Positions 33,306 to 42,517 are shown, numbered from the stretch's first letter. The stretch is DNA of 64,000 nucleotides from Phycisphaerales bacterium (GCA_020846975.1 JADLCX010000089.1:1-64000), one strand, 5' to 3'. The notes: generated from the sequence alone by a model not told the origin. Program-made: numbers and translations.

Positions 33306-34832
33306 ATGGCCAGGATCAACTCGAACATCCCGAGCCTCATCGCCCGCTCGAACCTCGGGCGCGCCAACTCGGAACTGCAGGTCCATCTCCAGAGGCTCTC
33401 GACGGGCCTCCAGATCAACCGCGGCGCGGACAACCCCGCGGGCCTGATCATCTCGGAGCGGTTGCGCTCCGAGGTGTCGGGGCTCAACCAGGCGGTTGAC
33501 AACTCGGACCGGGCATCGTCGGTCATCGCGACGGCCGAGGGCGGCCTGTCCGAGGTGAGCGACCTGCTCAGTTCCATCAAGGGGCTGGTCGTCGAGGCCG
33601 CCAACACGGGCGCGATCTCGGACGAGGAACGCAAGGCGAACCAGTTGCAGATCGACTCGGCGATCGAGTCCATCACGCGGATCTCCAACTCGGTCTCGTT
33701 CGGCGGGCTGAAACTGCTGAACGGATCGCTGGACTACGTGCTCTCGGGCCTCCAGGGCACCGACGTCAACAAGGCGATCATCCACGGCGCGAACTTCGCC
33801 GGCCAGAGCAACATCCAGGTCAACGTCAACGTCATCAACTCGGCCCAGACGGCCTCGCTGTTCCTCTCGGCCTCGACGGGCACGTTCCTGTCGAGCGTGT
33901 CGATGGAGGTCGCCGGCCCCCTGGGCGTGCAGACGCTGCAGGTCCTCTCGGGCCAGTCGGTCGCGAGCATCGCGGCGGCGATCAACGACTTCCGCCAAGC
34001 CACGGGCATCTCGGCGGCCCTGATCAACCCGGCCGACGCGACCAGCGGGCTGAGGTTCGACTCGATCGAGTTCGGATCGAGCCAGTTCGTCTCGGTCAGG
34101 CGGCTCAACGAGCCGCCGGGCGGCGGGTTCTTCCAGACGTACGCCGTCAACTCCAACGCCAACCGGGGCGCGGTCTCCTTCTCCGACTCGACGTTCTTCG
34201 CCTCGCTCACCAGCGCGAACCGCGACGAAGGGCGCGATGTCTCGGCGATCGTCAACGGCAACGTCGCGACCGGCGACGGCCTGCGGCTCTCGCTGGAGAA
34301 CCAGACCTCGCTCTCGCTGGAGCTCTCGCTCACCGAGACCTTCGGGACGACCAACGCCTCGACCTCGACGTTCTACATCACCGGCGGCGGCGCGCTCTAC
34401 CAGCTCGGCGGCGACATCAACACCAGCCAGCAGACCAACATCGGAATCCAGTCGGTCGCCGCGAGCAGGCTCGGCGGCACCCTGATCGGCAGCAACCTGA
34501 GTTTCCTGGCGAGCCTGCGATCGGGCGGGGCCCACGACCTGAAATCGGGCCAGTTCGAGAACGCCTCGAAGGTCCTGTCCACGGCCATCGACGAGGTGGC
34601 GGTGATCCGCGGCCGGCTGGGCGCGTTCGAGCGGAACACGCTCCAGACCAACGTGCGATCCCTGCAGGCCGCGATCGAGAACCTGACCGCTAGCGAGTCG
34701 CAGATCCGCGATGCGGACTTCGCGGCCGAGACCAGCAAGCTGACCCGCGCCCAGATCCTTTCGAGCGCTTCGACGAGCGTTCTGACGCTGGCGAACCAGC
34801 AATCCCAGCAGGTTCTGCAACTGCTGGGCTGA
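33306..34832 (+). CDS. Flagellin (first copy)
   Basis: 508 residues. Conserved D0/D1 N-terminus with SLIARSNLGRANSELQVHL, RLSTGLQINRGADNPAGLII, and C-terminus with AAIENLTASESQIRDADF and QILSSASTSVLTLANQQSQQ, ending LLG. The central 250 residues form a variable surface domain with flagellin-IN-like segments. Exported by the flagellar secretion apparatus without cleavage. CsrA is encoded just upstream and its likely target hairpin covers the ribosome site. The neighbouring second flagellin shares termini but differs in the middle. Confidence 0.95.
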   Translation: MARINSNIPSLIARSNLGRANSELQVHLQRLSTGLQINRGADNPAGLIISERLRSEVSGLNQAVDNSDRASSVIATAEGGLSEVSDLLSSIKGLVVEAANTGAISDEERKANQLQIDSAIESITRISNSVSFGGLKLLNGSLDYVLSGLQGTDVNKAIIHGANFAGQSNIQVNVNVINSAQTASLFLSASTGTFLSSVSMEVAGPLGVQTLQVLSGQSVASIAAAINDFRQATGISAALINPADATSGLRFDSIEFGSSQFVSVRRLNEPPGGGFFQTYAVNSNANRGAVSFSDSTFFASLTSANRDEGRDVSAIVNGNVATGDGLRLSLENQTSLSLELSLTETFGTTNASTSTFYITGGGALYQLGGDINTSQQTNIGIQSVAASRLGGTLIGSNLSFLASLRSGGAHDLKSGQFENASKVLSTAIDEVAVIRGRLGAFERNTLQTNVRSLQAAIENLTASESQIRDADFAAETSKLTRAQILSSASTSVLTLANQQSQQVLQLLG

Positions 34833-34873
34833 CGACTTGAGCGAGAGTCGAGATTTCACGGCAGATTCCCCCG

Positions 34874-34904
34874 AGAATCCCGGCGCAGGCCGGGATTCTT
34901 CACT
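34874..34904 (+). terminator. Rho-independent terminator after the first flagellin
   Basis: AGAATCCCGGC pairs with GCCGGGATTCT around GCAG (11 bp, perfect), then TCACTTTT. It separates the two flagellin genes. An alternative pairing partner for its left arm lies at 34905-34918. Confidence 0.7.
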
Positions 34905-35176
34905 TTTGGCAAACCCGGAAATTCTCGGATTCTCCGACCAACTCGACTGAACCTGAGCCCCGGACCGGTCGATGCTGCCTGTGCGTGCGACTCCGGCCCT
35001 GAAATCCGGGAGAGCACGCCTCGCCCGGTACGGACACCGGGCGTGGGGCGTTCGGTTTCCACCGACACCCGCAAAGCACGCGGCCGCCACGCAACGCGAC
35101 CGCGAGCGAGACTGCCCTTGGTTGGGCACAGGCCGTGAGCGCCTGAACCGGCAAAGACTGCACGGAGGTTTCTCAA
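34905..35176. other. Leader region of the second flagellin
   Basis: 270 bp between the terminator and the second flagellin. It holds CCGGAAATTCTCGG (34905-34918), which could pair with CCGAGAATCCCGG at 34871. The ribosome site again reads CACGGAGG (35161-35168), as in the first flagellin, but with only weak pairing around it. No ORF is credible here; antisense frames are shadows. Confidence 0.5.
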
Positions 35177-36697
35177 ATGAGTCGGATCAATACGAACATC
35201 CAGTCCCTGATCGCGCAGCGGAACCTGGGCCAGAACAACAAGGCCCTGGACCTGTCCCTCGAGCGTCTGTCCACCGGCCTGCGGATCAACCGCGGCAAGG
35301 ACGACCCCGCGGGTCTGATCGCTTCCGAGAACCTGCGTTCGGAGAAGGCGTCGATCAACGCCGCGATCTCCAACGCCGAGCGCGCCGACCAGGTCGCGAA
35401 CATCGCCGAGGGCGGTCTGCAGGAGGTCAGCAGCCTGCTGACCGAGCTGCAGGGCCTGATCACCAACACCGCCAACGACACCGGCCTGTCGGACGACGAA
35501 AAGAAGGCCAACCAGCTTCAGATCGACTCGATCCTCCAGACCATCGACCGCATCGCGGGCGCGACGTCGTTCCAGGGCAAGAAGCTCCTGAACGGCAACC
35601 TCGACTACACGACCACCTCGGTGGACTCGGGCGTCGAGGACTTCCGCGTCAACGGCGCGAAACTCGCCTACAACGGCGACATCGACGTGAAAGCGATCGT
35701 GACCACCTCGGCGCAGCAGGCCGGCCTGGTCCTCTCGACCAACGGCGCGTTGAACCTGAACAACGGCGTGAACTCCGCGTTCACGATCGAGATTACCGGC
35801 ACGCTCGGCTCGCGCCAGTTGCAGTTCGCTTCGGGCACGACCGCGCAGAACATCATCGACGCGATCAACACCTTCACCGACGTCACCGGCGTCGAGGCCG
35901 CGTCGATCACCGGCACCTCGTCGATCAAGCTGAGCAGCGAGGAGTTCGGCTCCAACGAGTTCGTCTCGGTCCGCGTGGTCGATGACGCGAACATCCAGGG
36001 CAGCGGCGTGGGCATCTACACGCTGGAGTCGCAGGACTTCAACACGGCCGATACGTCCAGCGTGACGGCCTTCAACTCGACGACCGCCAGCAACGGCGTC
36101 CGCGACACCGGCCAGGACGTGGTCGCCACGATCAACGGCATCGTCGCCACGGCGGACGGCAAGACCGCCCGCATCAACAGCGACTTCCTCGATGTGTCGA
36201 TCACGCTCGACACCACGACCGCCCAGGCCCGCGGCACGGTGGATGCCTTCACCATCACCGGCGGCGGCGCGAAGTTCCAGCTCGCCGGCAACGTGGACAT
36301 CGCCGGCAACGTCTCGATCGGCATCTCCGACATCGCGACGCGCAAGCTGGGCAACACCACCCTGGGTTACCTGTCCGACCTCTCCAGCGGCAACAACAAC
36401 AACGTTGTCGATGGCGACCTCAACGGCGCCCAGAAGATCGTCTCCGAGGCGATCAACCAGGTCTCCGGTCTCCGCGGCCGACTCGGTGCGTTCCAGAAGA
36501 ACACCGTCGGCGCGACGATCCGCAGCCTGAGCGTGTCGCTCGAGAACACCACGGCGGCCGAGAGCAGCATCCGTGACGCCAACTTCGCCACCGAGACCGC
36601 GGCGCTCACCCGCAACCAGATCCTGGTCTCGGCCTCTACGCAGATTCTCTCGCTGGCCAACCAGCAGCCGCAGGCCGCCCTGCAGCTCCTCGGCTAA
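35177..36697 (+). CDS. Flagellin (second copy)
   Basis: 506 residues. N-terminus with SLIAQRNLGQNNKALDLSL, RLSTGLRINRGKDDPAGLIA; C-terminus with ENTTAAESSIRDANFA, LVSASTQILSLANQQPQ, ending LLG. The variable domain differs clearly from the first copy, with segments such as SAFTIEITGTLGSRQLQF and ATINGIVATADGKTARI. ATG 35177 has CACGGAGG 9 bp upstream. Two divergent flagellins in tandem suggest a mixed or regulated filament. Confidence 0.95.
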   Translation: MSRINTNIQSLIAQRNLGQNNKALDLSLERLSTGLRINRGKDDPAGLIASENLRSEKASINAAISNAERADQVANIAEGGLQEVSSLLTELQGLITNTANDTGLSDDEKKANQLQIDSILQTIDRIAGATSFQGKKLLNGNLDYTTTSVDSGVEDFRVNGAKLAYNGDIDVKAIVTTSAQQAGLVLSTNGALNLNNGVNSAFTIEITGTLGSRQLQFASGTTAQNIIDAINTFTDVTGVEAASITGTSSIKLSSEEFGSNEFVSVRVVDDANIQGSGVGIYTLESQDFNTADTSSVTAFNSTTASNGVRDTGQDVVATINGIVATADGKTARINSDFLDVSITLDTTTAQARGTVDAFTITGGGAKFQLAGNVDIAGNVSIGISDIATRKLGNTTLGYLSDLSSGNNNNVVDGDLNGAQKIVSEAINQVSGLRGRLGAFQKNTVGATIRSLSVSLENTTAAESSIRDANFATETAALTRNQILVSASTQILSLANQQPQAALQLLG

Positions 36698-36739
36698 ACC
36701 CGAGGGCGTGAGCAACGCAGTCTGATTGCCCGCCAACCG

Positions 36740-36773
36740 ACCGCCCCGAAGGGAGACCTCCGGGGCGGTTTTC
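36740..36773 (+). terminator. Rho-independent terminator closing the flagellar block
   Basis: ACCGCCCCG and CGGGGCGGT pair across a 12-base loop, followed by TTTTC. It starts 43 bp after the second flagellin's stop. Confidence 0.8.
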
Positions 36774-36886
36774 GTTGCGCGCTCTCGCGGCACGCGGCGC
36801 AGCAAATTGATTTCAGAACGCGCTTGATCGGCCGCCGGGCCGGGTCCAAGATGGAACGTCTCCACCTCATCACGACAGGACCCGGC

Positions 36887-38266
36887 ATGCCAAGGCGAAG
36901 CAAGTTCATCATCGCCGCGAACAGGCTGCCCGCGCACCGGGTGGGCGACGGCCGGGCCTCGCGCTGGGTGCGCAGCCCCGGCGGGCTGGTCTCGGCGATG
37001 GCGCCCGTGCTCGCCAAGCACACGGGTTGCTGGATCGGCTGGGACGGCGCGGTCGGGCGCGCCTCGCACGCGAACGTGCTCGACGGCCTGACGCTGGCGC
37101 CCGTCGGGCTGACGCGCGGGCAGGTCGATGCGTTCTACTCGGGCTTCTGCAACGGGACCCTGTGGCCGCTCTACCACGACGCGATCGTGACGCCGCAGTT
37201 CCACCGGGCGTGGTGGGAGTACTACCGAGATGTCAACGCGAGGTTCGCGGCGGCGATCCTGAGGCGGGCGGCGCGGCGCGCGATGGTCTGGATCCACGAC
37301 TACCACCTGCAACTGGTGCCCGCGCTGCTGCGGCAGACAAGGCCCGACCTGCGCATCGGCTTCTTTCTGCACATCCCCTTCCCTCCCGAGGAGCTGTTCG
37401 CGTGGCTGCCGTGGCGTGCCGCGATCCTGCGCGGACTGCTCGGCGCGGACCTGGTCGCGTTCCAGACCGAAGCCTCGAGCCAGAACTTCTCTCGCGCGGC
37501 GAGACGCTGGACCAACGGCGAGGGCACCGACCGCGAGGTCAAGATCGATTCTCACACGGCCCACGTGCGACCGATCCCGATCTCGATCGACGCGGCAACG
37601 ATGGAATCGCTCGCTCGCGAGCCCGAGGTGATCGAGATGGCCCGCCTGATCCGCGAGCAACTGGGCAACCGGCGGATGATCCTGGGCGTGGACCGCATGG
37701 ACTACACCAAGGGCATCCACGACCGCCTGATGGCGTTCGAGGAACTGCTGTCGGAGCGGCGGCTGTCGGTCGATGACACGGTGTATGTTCAGATCGCGGT
37801 CCCGAGCCGCGAGGAATCGCTGGGCTACCGCGAGGTTCGACGCGAGGTCGAGGAGCGCGTCGGGCGGATCAACGGCCAGTTCTCCGAGCCGGGGAGCGTC
37901 GCGGTCCACTACTTCCGGCGGTCGCTCTCGCACCGCGAGCTCGCCGCGTACTACCTCGCCGCGGACGTGATGCTGGTCACGCCCCTGCGGGACGGGATGA
38001 ACCTCGTGGCCAAGGAGTATGTGGCGTGCCGGCACGACCTGGGCGGGGTGCTGGTGCTCAGCGAGTTCGCGGGCGCGGCATGGGAGTTGCGTCGCGCCCT
38101 GCTGGTCAATCCGCGGGATATCGAGGCGATGAAGGCCGTGATCATCCAGGCCCTGCGCATGCCGACGCGCGAACGGCGGATGCGGATGTCGATCCTGCGC
38201 GTGCAGGTGAAGCGGCACGACGTGTTCGAGTGGGCCGATGTGTTCCTCGAAGAACTGGGAGCATGA
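36887..38266 (+). CDS. otsA: Trehalose-6-phosphate synthase
   Basis: 459 residues from ATG 36887 (starts at 36824 and 36851 would extend the N-terminus without family support). GT20 features: IIAANRLPAHR with the N-terminal loop, SPGGLVSAMAPVL, WIGWDG, VWIHDYHLQLVPALLR (HDYHL block), GFFLHIPFPPEELF, and LGVDRMDYTKGI for sugar-nucleotide binding, then TPLRDGMNLVAKEYVACR. It joins UDP-glucose (or another NDP-glucose) to glucose-6-phosphate. The OtsB-GH15 gene starts 6 bp later, an operon. Confidence 0.93.
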   Translation: MPRRSKFIIAANRLPAHRVGDGRASRWVRSPGGLVSAMAPVLAKHTGCWIGWDGAVGRASHANVLDGLTLAPVGLTRGQVDAFYSGFCNGTLWPLYHDAIVTPQFHRAWWEYYRDVNARFAAAILRRAARRAMVWIHDYHLQLVPALLRQTRPDLRIGFFLHIPFPPEELFAWLPWRAAILRGLLGADLVAFQTEASSQNFSRAARRWTNGEGTDREVKIDSHTAHVRPIPISIDAATMESLAREPEVIEMARLIREQLGNRRMILGVDRMDYTKGIHDRLMAFEELLSERRLSVDDTVYVQIAVPSREESLGYREVRREVEERVGRINGQFSEPGSVAVHYFRRSLSHRELAAYYLAADVMLVTPLRDGMNLVAKEYVACRHDLGGVLVLSEFAGAAWELRRALLVNPRDIEAMKAVIIQALRMPTRERRMRMSILRVQVKRHDVFEWADVFLEELGA

Positions 38267-38272
38267 ACCGCC

Positions 38273-40804
38273 ATGCTGGCCGACCGGATCAAACTCGTCG
38301 CCCGTGCTCCGGTGCTGCTCGCGGCAACCGACTTTGACGGGACGATCTCGGAACTGGTCGACGAACCCGATCGGGCGACGATGCGCCCGGACTGCGAGCG
38401 TGCGCTCGAGCGGCTGGCCGGCCTGCCTCGAACTCGCATCGCGATCATCTCGGGCCGTCCGCTGGGCTGGCTGCGGGGGGCGGTCGGCGGTCTGGACGGC
38501 GCCCTGCTTTTCGGCAGCCACGGCGCCGAGGATGGCTCGCGAAACTCCGCCTGCCCGAACGTGGATCGAGGCCCGATACTGGCCGCGCTTCGCGAGATCT
38601 CGTCGCGGTTTGCCGGGACGATGGTTGAGGACAAGCCGTTCGGCGGCGCCCTGCACTATCGACGCGCGGGGGTCAGCGTCGAGGCGGCGATCCGTGGCGA
38701 AGCGGAGCGTGTATCGCGCGAACTGGGCGTGTTTGTTCGACTCGGTTCGATGGTGGTGGAACTCACGTGCTCGCCCGCGACCAAGGGCGAGGCCCTGGGG
38801 GTCGCGGTTCGGCGCACCGGGGCATCGCACGCGGTGTTCATCGGCGACGACCTGACGGACGAGGACGCGTTCGCGGCGATGCGCGGGCAGGACCTGTCGA
38901 TCCGGGTGGGGCCCGGCCCCAGCCGCGCCATCTCGGCTGTTGCCGAACCGGACGAGGTCGCCGATGTCCTCCAGCGACTCGCGGAAGAGCGGGAACGGTG
39001 GCTTGGCACGCTGCGGTTCGACCCGATCCAGGACCACGCCCTGCTCTCGGACCAGCGCACGACCGCGATCGTCAGCCCATCGGGACGGGTGGTGTGGATG
39101 TGCGTGCCGCGGATCGATTCGCCGGCCATCTTCGCGGAACTGATCGGCGGACCGGCGGCGGGCGCGTTCGGCATATCGCCGGCCGACGGCGGCCTGCCGT
39201 TGTCGATGCGCACGCGTGGCGACAGTTTCGTGCTGGAAACCTCGTGGAGCGGACTGAGCGTCACGGACTTTCTGGACTGTTCCGGCGGTCGCGCCTTTCA
39301 ACGGTCCGGGCGGACCGACCTGGTGCGGGCTTTGAGGGGCAAGGGCCGAGTCGCCATCACCTTCGCTCCGCGCCTGGATTTCGGGCGGATGGAGACGCGG
39401 CTGCGAACGACACCGCAGGGACTCGAAGTTGAGGGTGGGCCCGACCCGATCGTGCTGATCGCGAGCGGTGTGCAATGGAACGTAGTTGAGGATGGCAAGC
39501 ACCAGACCGCGACCGGGCTCATCGACCTGGATGCGCACGGCGGGGAAGCGGTGCTGGAACTGAGGTACGGCACCGCGAACCTGAGGGCGTCCGAGGCCGC
39601 CATCGACCGGCGGATCGAAGAGAACACGGGGTTCTGGTCGAACTGGGCGGCGAGGCTGGTCGTGCCCGCGCGGCGGCGGGATGCGCTGGTGCGGTCGGCA
39701 CTGGTCATCAAGGCGCTGTGCCAGGGACCAACGGGGGGAATCGCCGCCGCCGCGACGACGAGCCTGCCCGAGCACCTGGGCGGGTCGCGGAACTGGGATT
39801 ACCGCTTCTGCTGGCCGCGGGATTCGGCCATGTCGGCCACCGCGCTGCTGCGGCTGGGTTCGAGCGGGCACGCGATGAAGCTCGCGGATTGGCTGCTGGA
39901 CGTGGTGGATCGGCTGGAGTCGCCGGAGCGGCTGCGCCCGATCTACACCGTCTCGGGCAAGCCGCTGGGGAGCGAAGCGGAACTGTCGGAACTGAGCGGG
40001 TATGGCGAGAGCCGTCCGGTGCGCATCAGCAACGGGGCGGCGCATCAGGTTCAACTCGACGTGTTCGCGCCCATCGTGGAAATGATCGCGCTGATGACCG
40101 AGCGAGGCGTGCCGGTCGGACCCGACCCGTGGCGGCTGGTGCGGGCGATGGCACAGGCGGTGGAGGCGCGGTGGCGGGAACCCGACCACGGGATATGGGA
40201 GTTCCGAACAGCGCGTCGGCACTACGTGCACTCGAAGGTGATGTGCTGGTACGCGATCGACCGCGCGCTGGTCGTGCACGAGGCGGTGTTCGGCAAGTCG
40301 CACGCCGAGTGGACGCGTTTGCGGGACGAGATCGCCGCGGATGTGCTCGCACGCGGGTGGAACGAGCGCGTCGGCGCGTTCACGCTCGCCTACGACAGCG
40401 ATGAACTCGACGCGTCCGCGCTGATGGTGGGCTTGAAGGGGCTGGTCTCGGCGAGCGATCCGAGGTTTGTCGCCACGGTGGAGGCGGTCAACCGGGACCT
40501 GCGACGGGGAAACAGCGTGTGGCGGTACAGGCACGATGACGGCCTGCCCGGACCCGAGGGCGGGATGACCATCTGCGCAACCTGGCTGGTCGAAGCCCTG
40601 GCGCTGATTGGACGGATCGAAGAGGCCGAGGAACTCCTCGATGGAGTCTGTCGAACTGCGGGGGTGCTCGGGCTGATGTCCGAACAATGGGACGAGGACT
40701 CGCGGCAGGCCCTGGGCAACTTCCCGCAGGCGTACTCGCACCTGGGGGTCATCGAGGCCGCGTTGAGGCTGGAGCAGGTGCGTCGTCGCGAGCAAGATCG
40801 GTAA
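38273..40804 (+). CDS. otsB: Trehalose-phosphatase fused to a GH15 glycoside hydrolase
   Basis: 843 residues. Residues 1-240 are an OtsB HAD phosphatase: AATDFDGTISELV (nucleophile Asp), RIAIISGRPLGWL, and HAVFIGDDLTDEDAFAAM. Residues about 245-843 are a GH15 (glucoamylase/trehalase) domain: GTLRFDPIQDHALLSDQRTT, GSRNWDYRFCWPRDSAMSA, DGLPGPEGGMTICATWLVEA and GLMSEQWDEDSRQALGNFPQ, with likely acid/base Glu near residues 762 and 804. No signal peptide, so cytoplasmic. GH15 members in mycobacteria and archaea are trehalases, which would make this a synthesis-and-breakdown enzyme; alternatively the domain acts on other alpha-glucans. The otsA gene is 6 bp upstream. Confidence 0.9.
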   Translation: MLADRIKLVARAPVLLAATDFDGTISELVDEPDRATMRPDCERALERLAGLPRTRIAIISGRPLGWLRGAVGGLDGALLFGSHGAEDGSRNSACPNVDRGPILAALREISSRFAGTMVEDKPFGGALHYRRAGVSVEAAIRGEAERVSRELGVFVRLGSMVVELTCSPATKGEALGVAVRRTGASHAVFIGDDLTDEDAFAAMRGQDLSIRVGPGPSRAISAVAEPDEVADVLQRLAEERERWLGTLRFDPIQDHALLSDQRTTAIVSPSGRVVWMCVPRIDSPAIFAELIGGPAAGAFGISPADGGLPLSMRTRGDSFVLETSWSGLSVTDFLDCSGGRAFQRSGRTDLVRALRGKGRVAITFAPRLDFGRMETRLRTTPQGLEVEGGPDPIVLIASGVQWNVVEDGKHQTATGLIDLDAHGGEAVLELRYGTANLRASEAAIDRRIEENTGFWSNWAARLVVPARRRDALVRSALVIKALCQGPTGGIAAAATTSLPEHLGGSRNWDYRFCWPRDSAMSATALLRLGSSGHAMKLADWLLDVVDRLESPERLRPIYTVSGKPLGSEAELSELSGYGESRPVRISNGAAHQVQLDVFAPIVEMIALMTERGVPVGPDPWRLVRAMAQAVEARWREPDHGIWEFRTARRHYVHSKVMCWYAIDRALVVHEAVFGKSHAEWTRLRDEIAADVLARGWNERVGAFTLAYDSDELDASALMVGLKGLVSASDPRFVATVEAVNRDLRRGNSVWRYRHDDGLPGPEGGMTICATWLVEALALIGRIEEAEELLDGVCRTAGVLGLMSEQWDEDSRQALGNFPQAYSHLGVIEAALRLEQVRRREQDR

Positions 40805-41396
40805 AAAGTAGCCATTCATATACCGATCATACACCTGAACGAACGATCGTCCAGCCATTTGTACGGTTTTTGATGGCAGATCATATACCAATTGCCCTAT
40901 TCGGGGGTTGCTAGACTCGCCCGATGGCCAACCCTCCCCGGTTGGGGGTCTCTGTCACCGGCATGAGTTGGAACAGCCGGGACTGAGGGCTGAACCCCGG
41001 CATCCCGCAACTCGATGGAGCAAATGGGGCGAGACTCCGGGCGGGATTGAAGCAAGCCCATCCGAGACACGTTGATCAAGCACGTTTGCGCGGGCGCGGT
41101 GATGCTAAACGCCACAGGGGTCGGGCTGCCACCGATCTAAGGCATGGGTGAGGGGCGATCACGAGTTCATCGCAACTCCCGCCGCCAGCCCTGTCACGAC
41201 AGGACGAGATCGATGGGCGGACGCGAACGGTCCGGCTATCGGTTCTGCGAGGGATGCCCGGCGCGCCGTTGCCCGAGGAGAACCGACCGAGGGCGACCGC
41301 GCTGGTGAATCTCAGCGGGTACGGGAGAATCGGCTGATCCGCGTGCCGATGGGTTCGGTGCCGGCGCACACCGAATCGCTGCCGTGAACGCGGGAT
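40805..41396. other. 590-bp gap: AT-rich part plus possible structured RNA
   Basis: 40805-40910 is much more AT-rich than its surroundings and repeats TCATATACCRAT at 40816 and 40881; it also has the palindrome ACGATCGT (40843). A -10-like TAGACT is at 40911. Downstream, CCAACC/GGTTGG (40928-40945), ATCCCGC/GCGGGAT (41002-41047) and CTCG/CGAG (41011-41033) could form nested hairpins. No tRNA, tmRNA, RNase P, SRP or riboswitch signature was recognised. Whether it is a non-coding RNA or the control region for xerC is open. Confidence 0.4.
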
Positions 41397-42398
41397 ATGT
41401 GCGCGGTCGCGGAGCGAACGGCCGAAACTGAGACCGTGTCCGCGCCCGCCGCCAAACCCAGAGCGCGAATCGAGATCGCGAGCACGCTGGATGCCCTGCG
41501 CCCAGCGTTCGAGGCCTTCGTGCGCGTGGAGTGCGGGCTGGCGGCCAATACGGTCGAGGCGTACGGACGCGATGTGCGCGACCTGTTGGCGGCGATGACG
41601 CAACGGGGCCGGAAGTCGGCGAGCGAGATCCTGCCTCGCGATCTGACCGAACACCTGGCCGCGCTCAACCACGAGCGCTCGCTGTCGCCGTCGAGCATCG
41701 TGCGGAACCTGGCGACGATCAAGGTGTTCTTCCGATGGCTGGCGGCGACCGGGCGGATGGAGCAGAACCCGGCGGACTACCTCGACCGGCCGACGCGGTG
41801 GAAGCGTCTTCCCGGCGTGATGACACCGCGGCAGGTGAGACTGCTGCTGGAAGCGCCGAAGCCGGGACCGGAAGACGACGACTCGGGCCTGAAGCTGCAC
41901 CTGCGCGATCGTGCGCTGCTGGAACTGTTGTACTCGAGCGGCCTGCGCGCGAGCGAGGTGTGCGGCGTGCGGGTGCGAGACCTGCACCCGACGCTGGGCG
42001 TGATGACCGTGACGGGCAAGGGAAACAAGCAGCGGTTGGTGCCGATCGGCAAGCCGGCACAGGAGGCCGTGCGGCGGTACATGGACGAGTGCCGGCCAAC
42101 GCTGGCGCGGGAGGCGATCAGGACCGATGCGCTGCTGCTCTCCCGCACGGGCCGGCCGCTGGAGCGTGTGGCGGTGTGGCAACTGGTGAAGAAGAACGCG
42201 GCGAGGGCGGGGCTGAGCGGGATCCACCCGCACCTGCTGCGGCACTCGTTCGCGACGCACCTGCTGCAAGGGGGCGCGGACCTGCGCGTTGTGCAGGAAC
42301 TGCTCGGGCACTCGGACATCGCCACGACGCAGATCTACACGCACGTGGATTCGACGCGGCTGCGCGAGACGCAGCGGAAGTTTCATCCGAGGCCTTAG
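41397..42398 (+). CDS. Tyrosine recombinase XerC/XerD
   Basis: 333 residues; the N-terminal 30 are an extension. The core-binding domain has FEAFVRVECGLAANTVEAYGRDVRDL. Catalytic residues: Arg in LYSSGLRASEVCGV, Lys in GKGNKQRLVP, His-x-x-Arg in HPHLLRHSFATHLLQGGADL, His in QELLGHSDIATT, Tyr in QIYTHVD. Such recombinases resolve chromosome dimers at dif. XerC and XerD cannot be told apart here; the sequence leans to XerD. Unlike the integrase at the start of the window, it has the full housekeeping motif set. Confidence 0.9.
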   Translation: MCAVAERTAETETVSAPAAKPRARIEIASTLDALRPAFEAFVRVECGLAANTVEAYGRDVRDLLAAMTQRGRKSASEILPRDLTEHLAALNHERSLSPSSIVRNLATIKVFFRWLAATGRMEQNPADYLDRPTRWKRLPGVMTPRQVRLLLEAPKPGPEDDDSGLKLHLRDRALLELLYSSGLRASEVCGVRVRDLHPTLGVMTVTGKGNKQRLVPIGKPAQEAVRRYMDECRPTLAREAIRTDALLLSRTGRPLERVAVWQLVKKNAARAGLSGIHPHLLRHSFATHLLQGGADLRVVQELLGHSDIATTQIYTHVDSTRLRETQRKFHPRP

Positions 42399-42486
42399 CG
42401 CGCGAACTTGTCCCGCGGCGGGCCGGCATCGGCGGGGAGCAGACATGGCCGACCACGACCTCGCACCGGAGGCGGGGCGCACGCAG

Positions 42487-42514
42487 GGCACATCGGCGGA
42501 GATGCCGATGCCAC
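42487..42514. repeat. Dispersed palindromic repeat (copy C, inverted)
   Basis: On the minus strand it reads GTGGCATCGGCATCTCCGCC followed by GATGTGCC, near-identical to the copies at 12765 and 55407. It sits in the 119-bp gap between the convergent xerC and membrane-protein genes. Confidence 0.6.
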
Positions 42515-42517
42515 GGG

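Noticed and set aside
34856..40891. A 2011-codon open frame on the minus strand, opposite flagellin 2, otsA and otsB
   Set aside because: It is exactly antisense to three well-identified genes, is rich in Arg, His, Gln, Asp and Val as expected for a GC-rich shadow frame, and shows no domain or signal.
40924..41150. tmRNA, RNase P RNA, SRP RNA, TPP or c-di-GMP riboswitch
   Set aside because: Checked for the conserved blocks of each class on both strands; only chance short matches were found.
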